Source: Pseudomonadota bacterium (GTDB lineage Bacteria; SAR324; XYD2-FULL-50-16; JAHJRI01). From it: 43,404 bases of DNA. Each line of letters begins with the position of its first letter. Position 1 is the stretch's first letter. Below are positions 23,301 through 32,200 of the stretch, one piece after another. The position numbers and the translations under genes are program-made. The stretch lies in NCBI GenBank assembly GCA_022360105.1, contig JAKSDL010000062.1, positions 1 through 43,404 of the forward strand, in the 5' to 3' direction. The notes under the pieces were generated by a model. That model worked only from the letters and a program-made list of their open reading frames with translations. It did no database searches and was not told the DNA's origin.

Positions 23301-26300
23301 GTGCTGTCTACTATTGCGGGTTATAAAGTAATTAGTGAGTTGTATCGTTCAACGAAAAAAACTCTATACCAAGGGTTTAGTGAAGATACAGCACAAAAAG
23401 TGCTTATTAAAGCGGTAAACCATGATTATCCGACCATTGAAGAAATTGCCAGACTGAGAAACGAATATCAAGCCATTCAGAAATTGCAGTTTCCAAATGT
23501 TATTAAGGTGCTGGACCTGGCGAAACATGGCAATGGCTTGACTATAGTGATGGAGGATTTCGGCGGCACACCCCTAATAAATCACATCGATAACGGGTTA
23601 TCACTTTCCCAGTTCTTCAGCATGGCCATACAAATGGCTAGGTCTGTTGAAGTTATCCACAAGCGTCGAATCATTCATAAAAATATTACTCCTTTTACCG
23701 TGTTGTGGAATCCCGATTCCAAAGAGATTCGGATAGCCGATTTTGAACATTGTACTGAGCTAAGTCAGGAACAGAAAAGTGATCAAAACCCTGAACTTCC
23801 CGAAGATTCTCTGCCTTATATCTCTCCGGAACAGACAGGGAGGATGAACAGGGATGTCGATTATCTGACTGATTACTATTCGCTGGGTGCAACATTTTAT
23901 GAGATGTTGAACGGGCAGCACGCTTTTGAAGCGGAAGATACCATGGGGTGGATTTATTGCCACATTACCAAGAAACCTGTTGAGCTTAACACGCTAAATT
24001 CCGATATTCCCAAAACGGTTTCAGATATTGTTCTGAAATTGATGGAAAAGTCCCCGGAGAATCGTTACCAGAGCATGCAAGGTCTGATCAAAGATCTTGA
24101 AACCTGTCAGAGGCAGTGGGCGAAACGTGGTAGTATCGAGCCTATGAAGTTAGGACGTTCCGACTACTCTGATCAGTTTCAGATTCCTCAGAAACTTTAT
24201 GGGAGGGAAGGCGAAATTGAAGCCCTGATTGCCGCTTTTCGGAAGGCATCCAGAGGAAGACCGGAGCTGCTGCTGATTGCCGGTTTTTCAGGCATTGGTA
24301 AATCAGCCCTCGTTAAAGAGATCCGGATTCCCATTCTCCAGAACAAGGGATATTTCATTGAAGGAGAAAACGACCAGCTCAAAAGGAATCAACCATACAA
24401 TGCTTTAACCCAGGCTTTTGACGGATTGATAAAAAGACTGCTGGCTGAGCCGACAGAGAAGCTGGAATCATGGAAGAACGCTCTGAAAGAAGCACTGGAA
24501 CCTAATGGTCAGATAATCCTGGATATCATACCCGAACTACAAAAGATCATCGGCTCCCAACCGCCGGTTCAGAGCCTTAACCCAACCGAAGCACAAAACC
24601 GGTTTCTAATTACTTTTCGTAAATTTGTACGGGTGTTTGCTACCGAAGAACATCCTCTGGTCCTGTTCCTGGATGACCTCCAATGGACTGATATCTCAAC
24701 GCTTGATTTAATCACCGATTTGGTGAAACAGGAAAATCTTCATCTCCTGGTTATCGGTTCCTATCGCAATAATGAAGTAAGCGACAGTCATCCCCTTATG
24801 CTTGCGTTGGACGATATTCAAAAATCGAAGTTTATCAAAAGGTTATTCTTGAAACCATTGGAAGAAACGTCCGTCTGTCACTTAATCAAGGAAGCCTTGC
24901 ATTGTCCTCAAAAGTCGGCACTACCTTTGTCTGAACTTATTTTTAGCAAAACAGGTGGGAATCCGTTTTTCGTAAAAGAACTTCTAAAAGACCTGCATAA
25001 GGAAGAATTTATCCAATTCGATTACAACAAAGGTATCTGGCATTGGGATTTGGAAAATATAAGAGGATTGCAGGTTAGTGACAATGTTGTGCATTTTGTT
25101 ATCAATCGGATTAAAAGGTTGCCCGAAGATACCCAAAACATACTGGAGCTGGCTTCGTGTATCGGCAGCGTTTTTGATTTGAAAACCCTGGGATTGATTA
25201 GCAAGATGAGTTTGCCTCACATGGCAAAGGCACTTTGGGATGGTATTGAACAAGGTATATTGATTCCGCTGGATGATCGTTATCGCTTGATTCACACCCA
25301 GGAAGAAGGGGCAAACGAAGAACTTTCCGATTTTGGGGTAACCTATAAATTTGCCCATGATCGTATTCAGCAGGCTTTTTATTCATTGTTGGAAAAGGAT
25401 AGAAAGCAGACGGTACATCTTTCAATTGGGCGGCTGATGCTGGAGGAATTCGATGCGTCCCAGGTTGAACAGAAGCTGGTGGACATTCTGTTTCAGCTTA
25501 ATGAGGCCAGGTCTTTGATCGTGGAAGATCCTGAAAAGATTGAGCTGGCAAAACTTAATCTGACAGCGGGTAAACGAGCGAAATCTTCCACAGCCTACCA
25601 GGCAGCCTATCAATATTTAAAAACTGGATTGGATTCCCTTCCCGAGGACTCCTGGAAGGTAGACTATGAATTGACTTTTGAGATTTCCAAGGAATTTTCC
25701 GAATGTGCCTATTTATGCGGTGAGTTCAAAGAAGCCGATGAACATTGTCAGGTTCTGATTAAGCAGTCGAAAACCAAACTTGAAAAAGCTGAGATTCTGG
25801 GGATGCAATCGTTGCAATATACAATTACCGGGGATTCTGACAAAGCAATTGAGATTGGAATCAATGCGCTGGCACTACTGGATATTAAGATCTCCGCCGA
25901 TCCCAACAAGGCATCGATCGTAAAAGAATTGCTGGTTGCAAAATTCAACCTGGGGTCCAGATCAATTGTCGAACTGGCCAATCAGCCCATAGTACAGGAT
26001 AAGAATTTTAGAACCAGTCTTAAAATTCTAATCGAGTTGGGCGCACCGGCATATTTATCTGGGAAGGAGCAGCTTTTTGCCATGACAGTGCTAAAAGGCG
26101 TAAATGCAATCTTGAAACACGGAAACGCTCCGGAGGCACCAATGTGCTATATCCCATTCGGATATTTATTGGGATCGGTTGTCGGTGACTGGAAATCCGG
26201 TTATGAGTTCGGAAAACTGGGTTTGGAACTCAATGAAAAACTGAATAATCTGGAACTAAAAAGTCGGGTGATTTTCTTTTATACTGTTTTCATTCATGCC

Positions 26301-29273
26301 TGGAACAGAACATGGAAATCGATCCCCGGATTTTTGAAAAAGGCGGTAGAAGCAGGATACCAATCGGGGGACCTGTTTTATCTGGCCTATTCAGCTGTGC
26401 AGATAATCCCCTGGGACCCGGATATAGATTTGGAAACCGCCGTTGAAAAGGGAGAAAAGTACCTGGCGGTGATTAAGGAATCCAAATATGAAGATGCCTG
26501 GTACGCTGCTCGAATCATCCAACAGCTGCGTTTCAATCTGAGAGGGCAGACTTATGACTGGCTGACATTGAATTCTATCTCATTTGACGAAACGGAGTAC
26601 CTGAAGAGAAATCAGAAATTGGGATTTGTACCAGGTGTGGCGCTGTTTCATTTATACAAACTCCAGATCAGCTATACCTTTGAGGATTATCAGTCTGCTG
26701 CCTATCACGCTGAAGAAGCGGAACAACCGATGGCTTCAATGGCGGGCTTGCCATACACCGTTGAATACTGCCTGTATGTATTTTTGAGTGCTGTTAAAGA
26801 ATATGAATCCGATTTAAGTCCGGATAAAAGTAAAACTTGGAAACGGCTGAAAAAAGAATACCGGCGAATGAAGAAGTGGGCAGATCATTGCCGGGAGAAT
26901 TTCTCACATCACCTGTTGTTGATGGAAGCCGAGATGTCGAGAATTAACGGGGGTAACCAGGCAGCGATTGATTGTTACAATGAAGCAATTTCAAAAGCAC
27001 AGGCAAACGGTTTTCTACGTTATGAAGCTCTGAACAATGAAATGGCAGCTAAATTTTTTCTGAAGTTAAAACAGGAAAAGATCGCAAGCACTTATATGCG
27101 TGATGCCTTGTACTGCTACAATCGTTGGGGAGCTATTGCCAAATGCAACCAGCTTCGAAAAACCTATCCTTTTCTATTAAGTCAGGCTGATCTCCAGGAA
27201 CAACCCGGTGAAATAGCACATACCGCTGAAGCAAACAACGGTAACGATCACATAGCTATACCCAAACAGGCTGAAACGCTTGATCTGGAAACAATATCAA
27301 AAGCTTCTCACACTCTTTCCGGAGAAGTGGTTCTTGAAAAACTCCTCAATAAACTGATGTATATAGCTCGGGAAAATGCAGGTGCGGAAAAAGTTATTCT
27401 GATACTCAAGGAAGAACAGTCAGGAAGTCTTTTGGTGCAGGCTGAAAGCAATACGGATGATCAGACTATTGTTATGCAGTCACAATCCCTGGAAAAGAAC
27501 AAAAACCTTTCTGTGGCTATTGTCCAGTACGTAGCACGGAGTCTTGAAAGTGTGGTGTTGAAAGACGCTGCGAGGGAAGGGGATTTTATTCACGACGCCT
27601 ATATCAGTCAAAATCTTCCAAAATCGATTCTGGCCATGCCCATTATCAACCAGGGTATTCTGATGGGTGTCCTGTATTTGGAAAACAACCTGGCAACAGA
27701 TGCTTTTACTCCTGAACGGTTGAAGGTACTCGGTGTCCTTTCAACACAGGCGGCTATTTCCATTCAAAATGCTTTGCTTTACCGCACCATGGAGCAAAAG
27801 GTGGTGGAGCGAACCAGGGAAATTAAGGAATTGCTGGATAATACCGGACAGGGATTTCTGACATTTGATGAAGATTTTCGTGTACACAAGCAGTATTCCA
27901 AGGCATGTGAACTATTTTTCGGAAAACCCCTGGTTGATAAGACTCTGAACCAGGAAAAAGGACTTGATTTTATAGATCTGATCATCGATGACCCAAAAGA
28001 ACGAGAACAACTGAAAAAACTGTTTGAAGCCGTAATAACCGAGAAAGTCTCTCTGGATGCCATTTCTCAATTTTTCCCCGAAGAAATAACTGTGGAGAAC
28101 AGAATTTTATCGCTGGCGTATAAATTAATACCCGCTTCCCAACCGCAGCTGAGCAACAGGGTGATGGTGATTCTGACCGATATTACTACGGAGAGGGAAC
28201 TGGCAGAGCAGTTGGAAAAGGATGAGGAACGCAATAATTCCATCCTTCAAATTGTGAAAGACAGGCAAGGTTATCTAAGTTTTCTTAAGTCTTTTACCAC
28301 GTCGTTTCGTAACATTGAAAACATTCTTAAACGAGAACCTGAGGACATCGATGTCGATAAACTGTTTAGGCTTTTTCACACGATTAAGGGAGGAGCAGCT
28401 AACTTTGGATTGAATCAGCTGGTCAGCCATGCTCATGATATCGAATCGGTCTTATATGAAGTTCGCGCAGGAAATGACATGTTAACGATCGATTCAATTT
28501 ATGATATCAAAAAGCGGGGAATCCAATTGGAACAAGAGTTTCGGACGTTAACGGCCGACTTTGGAAACTTTATCCCCGAAGAAGACACGGTATACATGGA
28601 ATCCGTTTATAAGGTTCCCCATTCCAAAATTGCAAAACACCAGCAATTCCTGTTTGAGAACTTCGGTCAATACGGATTTGAGCATATCCAATCCTCCATT
28701 AATGATATTTGTAAACAACCGATGAAAACCGTTTTGAGAGGCTTCGAGATTTCAGCCCAATCCCTTGCAAAGGAGCTAGGTAAGCGCGTGCGAATCGAAT
28801 CCACAGGTGACACGATAGAAGTGTTAATCGATAAATTTAACCATCTTTTCAGCAGTTTTATTCACCTGGTTCGAAATTCCATAGATCACGGTCTTGAGGA
28901 TGTTGAAGAACGATTACAGACCGAAAAGCCTGAAGTAGGGGTGCTGAAAATTGATGTTCAGGAACTGGATAACAACTTGAACTTTGTCTTCGAAGACGAT
29001 GGCCGAGGCATGGATGAAAACAAAATTGCAGACATTGCCTTGAAAGAGAAATTGGTTTCCGAGGAATGGCTAAATAAGGCTAGCAAACAGGAAAAACTGG
29101 ATCTGGTATTTAAACCCGGTTTTTCTTCCAAGAAAGATGTATCGGAGCTTTCGGGAAGGGGAGTAGGAATGGATGTCGTGAAGGCTGTGGTTGAGGAGCT
29201 TTCGGGTTCAATTGAGCTTTCGACTGAACTTGGCAAGGGCACCCGGATTGCCGTAACTGTGCCAGTTGAATAA
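23301..29273 (+). CDS. Giant hybrid sensor: pseudokinase-AAA-helical repeats-GAF-PAS-Hpt-CheA-like histidine kinase
   Basis: 1990 residues from a GTG start with GAGG 5 bases upstream. Residues 1-280 form a Ser/Thr-kinase fold with Lys37, but the catalytic loop reads HKN (126-128) instead of HRD/HKD and the metal loop is DFE (147-149), suggesting a pseudokinase. Residues 295-560 form an AAA_16-type ATPase with GIGKS (331-335) and LFLDD (Walker B, Asp458-Asp459). About 640-1320 are TPR-like helical repeats. About 1330-1505 are a GAF domain. About 1510-1640 are coiled coil and a PAS-like region. An Hpt domain carries His1693 in HTIKGGAANFG. The C-terminal ATPase is CheA-like, with N box HLVRNSIDHG (1855-1864) and EDDGRGMD and GRGVGMD loops. 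CheA P2 and CheW-like domains are missing. Trifunctional kinase-AAA-HK proteins are known, but they usually end in a HisKA kinase rather than Hpt plus a CheA ATPase. It converges with the PKS gene (14 bases). Confidence 0.87.
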   Translation: MLSTIAGYKVISELYRSTKKTLYQGFSEDTAQKVLIKAVNHDYPTIEEIARLRNEYQAIQKLQFPNVIKVLDLAKHGNGLTIVMEDFGGTPLINHIDNGLSLSQFFSMAIQMARSVEVIHKRRIIHKNITPFTVLWNPDSKEIRIADFEHCTELSQEQKSDQNPELPEDSLPYISPEQTGRMNRDVDYLTDYYSLGATFYEMLNGQHAFEAEDTMGWIYCHITKKPVELNTLNSDIPKTVSDIVLKLMEKSPENRYQSMQGLIKDLETCQRQWAKRGSIEPMKLGRSDYSDQFQIPQKLYGREGEIEALIAAFRKASRGRPELLLIAGFSGIGKSALVKEIRIPILQNKGYFIEGENDQLKRNQPYNALTQAFDGLIKRLLAEPTEKLESWKNALKEALEPNGQIILDIIPELQKIIGSQPPVQSLNPTEAQNRFLITFRKFVRVFATEEHPLVLFLDDLQWTDISTLDLITDLVKQENLHLLVIGSYRNNEVSDSHPLMLALDDIQKSKFIKRLFLKPLEETSVCHLIKEALHCPQKSALPLSELIFSKTGGNPFFVKELLKDLHKEEFIQFDYNKGIWHWDLENIRGLQVSDNVVHFVINRIKRLPEDTQNILELASCIGSVFDLKTLGLISKMSLPHMAKALWDGIEQGILIPLDDRYRLIHTQEEGANEELSDFGVTYKFAHDRIQQAFYSLLEKDRKQTVHLSIGRLMLEEFDASQVEQKLVDILFQLNEARSLIVEDPEKIELAKLNLTAGKRAKSSTAYQAAYQYLKTGLDSLPEDSWKVDYELTFEISKEFSECAYLCGEFKEADEHCQVLIKQSKTKLEKAEILGMQSLQYTITGDSDKAIEIGINALALLDIKISADPNKASIVKELLVAKFNLGSRSIVELANQPIVQDKNFRTSLKILIELGAPAYLSGKEQLFAMTVLKGVNAILKHGNAPEAPMCYIPFGYLLGSVVGDWKSGYEFGKLGLELNEKLNNLELKSRVIFFYTVFIHAWNRTWKSIPGFLKKAVEAGYQSGDLFYLAYSAVQIIPWDPDIDLETAVEKGEKYLAVIKESKYEDAWYAARIIQQLRFNLRGQTYDWLTLNSISFDETEYLKRNQKLGFVPGVALFHLYKLQISYTFEDYQSAAYHAEEAEQPMASMAGLPYTVEYCLYVFLSAVKEYESDLSPDKSKTWKRLKKEYRRMKKWADHCRENFSHHLLLMEAEMSRINGGNQAAIDCYNEAISKAQANGFLRYEALNNEMAAKFFLKLKQEKIASTYMRDALYCYNRWGAIAKCNQLRKTYPFLLSQADLQEQPGEIAHTAEANNGNDHIAIPKQAETLDLETISKASHTLSGEVVLEKLLNKLMYIARENAGAEKVILILKEEQSGSLLVQAESNTDDQTIVMQSQSLEKNKNLSVAIVQYVARSLESVVLKDAAREGDFIHDAYISQNLPKSILAMPIINQGILMGVLYLENNLATDAFTPERLKVLGVLSTQAAISIQNALLYRTMEQKVVERTREIKELLDNTGQGFLTFDEDFRVHKQYSKACELFFGKPLVDKTLNQEKGLDFIDLIIDDPKEREQLKKLFEAVITEKVSLDAISQFFPEEITVENRILSLAYKLIPASQPQLSNRVMVILTDITTERELAEQLEKDEERNNSILQIVKDRQGYLSFLKSFTTSFRNIENILKREPEDIDVDKLFRLFHTIKGGAANFGLNQLVSHAHDIESVLYEVRAGNDMLTIDSIYDIKKRGIQLEQEFRTLTADFGNFIPEEDTVYMESVYKVPHSKIAKHQQFLFENFGQYGFEHIQSSINDICKQPMKTVLRGFEISAQSLAKELGKRVRIESTGDTIEVLIDKFNHLFSSFIHLVRNSIDHGLEDVEERLQTEKPEVGVLKIDVQELDNNLNFVFEDDGRGMDENKIADIALKEKLVSEEWLNKASKQEKLDLVFKPGFSSKKDVSELSGRGVGMDVVKAVVEELSGSIELSTELGKGTRIAVTVPVE

Positions 29274-29287
29274 TTTCGGAAATACCA

Positions 29288-32200
29288 TCAAATATCTTCA
29301 ATCTCTTTCTCGATCAGTTTTGCAACTTCATCATCTGTGAGATCGTCCAAATCCGAATGTGAATCGTTCGTCTGATGGCTATTAATCAGTTCAGGTTTAA
29401 CCGGGGTTTTTTCGGGGTGTGATTGTTCTGAATCCAGCAAAGATATTAAGTGTTTGGTCAAAGTGTTCAGATTTGGATAATCAAAAACAATTGTCGCATC
29501 CAATGTGAGGTTAAGTTGCTGTTCCAGAGTATCTTTCAATTCAACAGCCATTAAAGAATCCAGGCCAAGGTCAATAAAGCCGGTATCTATATTGATGTCT
29601 GCTGGTTGACATTGCAATATCTTCGCGATCTCGGTTTTAATCAGCTCAAGCAATTCAGCAGCTTTTTCTTTGTCATTCAAAGCAAGAAGTTTGTTTAGCC
29701 ATTTGCCTTGATTGGCAGCTTGTCCTGCTGTCATCATGGAACCTCCGGTATTCGAACTTTTCGGGCTAACCGGTAATTCTGAGAATAAACTGCCGTAACC
29801 AATGGATTGATAGAGAGACACAAATCGATGCCAATCTATTGAAGCAACAATTTGAGTAAAGAAATCCAGGGAGAGAGCTTTATCCAGGATCTTCAAAGAA
29901 GATTCCGGGCTCATGGAATAGATGCCCATTCGTGACATCTTCAGCTGTTCTTCGGTTGATGTCATGCCGCCTTCTGCCCACGGCCCCCAGTTAATTGAGG
30001 TAACCGGTAATTGCAGGGCTTTTCTGTATTCTGCAAATCCATCCAAAAAGGAGTTTGCCGCAGCATAATGGGCTATTTCCCTAGAGCCCCAAACGGAGGA
30101 AACGGAGGAGAACAGCACAAAATAATCCAAATCCATTGAAAGGCTGAGTCTGTGTAAAACACAAGTGCCCTCTACTTTTGGTTTCAAAACATCCAAAAAT
30201 TCTTCCTCGGTAATTCCGGAAATAGTAGATTTAGACACTGATCCAGCCGCATGAAAGACACCTTTGACAGCTGCCTGAGTTGCTTGAATCTCTTCAAGTA
30301 CTTTCTTCATTTTTCCAAAATCACTGACATCAGCTTTATATGACTTGATGTTAATTCCTTTTGTTTCCAGATCCTGAATCAGCTGAGCTGCTAACTCCTG
30401 ATGTTCAGCCCTTGAGGAAGGGTCAGGCAATCCTGTTCTGCTAACCAGGGCAATATGCCTGGCACCTTTTTCGACAAGAAAATTGGCGAGATTTAGTCCA
30501 ATTTTTCCCAAGCCGCCTGTAATTAAATAGGTCGCGTCATTTTTGATTTTTTTCGATTGTTGTTTGGTATTCTCTTGATGTTTTGCCGGAACCAATCGTG
30601 CGACATAGCGATTACCATTCCGATAAGCCACTTGCCATTCTTTGGGAGAAAGTGCCAGCTCTCTGCAAATCAACGCAGAATTGATCTCCGGGGAAGCTTT
30701 ATCGAGATCTATAAGACCGAGATCCACATCGGAAAATTCTAATGCAATGCCTTTACCTAGCCCCCAAAGCACTCTCTGGGCAATACTGATCTGTTGAGGG
30801 GACTTTGTCTTAAAAGCATGTGCATTATACGTCGCAAACCACAACCCTTTGGTCGGCAACTGATTGCACCTGGAAATTGACTGCATGAGATACAGGACAT
30901 TTAAACTGCTTGATTTGATAGTTGAAACGAGACTCATTGTTTCGACTTCAGGGGAGCCGCTTTCATTTAAACTCCATAAATGGATGATACCTTGGCAGGG
31001 ACCGAGTTTTGATCCTGTTTCATTAAGCAACCGGTCGTAGTGATCGGAGTTTGAGTGACTAATCTCAAAATGATCGGGAGCAATTTGTGAATAATTGTTT
31101 CCGGAATAAACCAAAACAGCGTTTTGCTCTTGTCGCTTTAAAAACAAAGAGATATTGGAACCAACACCTTCATTGTCTGCGAAAATCAACCAGAATCCCC
31201 CTTTTTTAGCTGCAGACCCAGGCAGCTTAGTCTCCGAATCGCTGTTTGCAGCTTTCCATTTTATCTCGTACTGATGTTGATCGATCTTTACCGTGGATGT
31301 TTCACGGTTTTTGCGATCATCAATCCAATAGCTTTTTTTTCGGAAAGGGTAGTTTGGCAGGTTTATTTTTTCTAATCCTTTGAATTTATCGTAAAAACCT
31401 AACCAATTAACATTGACTCCCGACATATACAATTCACCCAGTGTATCTAATAACTGGTCCCAGTCTTCCTTATCGTCGGACAAAGATGGAAGGCATACCA
31501 ATCCTCTTGTATCGCGGTCATTACTTTTGCTGACATCACAAGGTCCCATCATTATACTGAATCGATAACCTTGGTCTTCAAGGCTCTTGGTGATCTTGGC
31601 AGCAGTGTTTTCAGTTCTTTTCTGCCAGTAATCCAGGTCCTTGCCTCCATGTTTAAGAGGATCTTCACCGGAGTTGCCGGATAAAACAGGCAGTGTTGGC
31701 GACTGAGTGTAAAAATCTGCAAATTCAATATTGCCTTTTCCATCGTATAGGGCTGCGAGTTTTAGTCCCAAGTCAAGGTCGAAAATGTCAGCTAGAGTTG
31801 CAGCAACAATCTCGCCGATTCCACTGCCGACTAATACATCCGGTACAATTCCCCAGCTGACCCAAAGTTTTGCCAAACTGTATTCAATGGCAAAAGCGAT
31901 TAAATGGGAGAAATCATTATCAGATCGCTTTTCGGTTATGAGTGAAACAAGCGATTGATTTATTACCTGGCCGGTTAGATCGTCACACTGATCAATTCCA
32001 GCTGCGAAAACCGGATGAAGCCTGTACAACGATGAGCCCAAGTTTGCATTAAAAGCACTATGGCCTGGAAAAGTAAAGACTATCCGAGGGATTTGGTCTT
32101 GTTGAAGAACAGGTTTTAAAGGTTTATCGACTTTTTGAGTTGACAGTACCTTTAAATGCTCAATTAATTGGCTGATAGAGTCGCTGGGGATAGCAATGCG

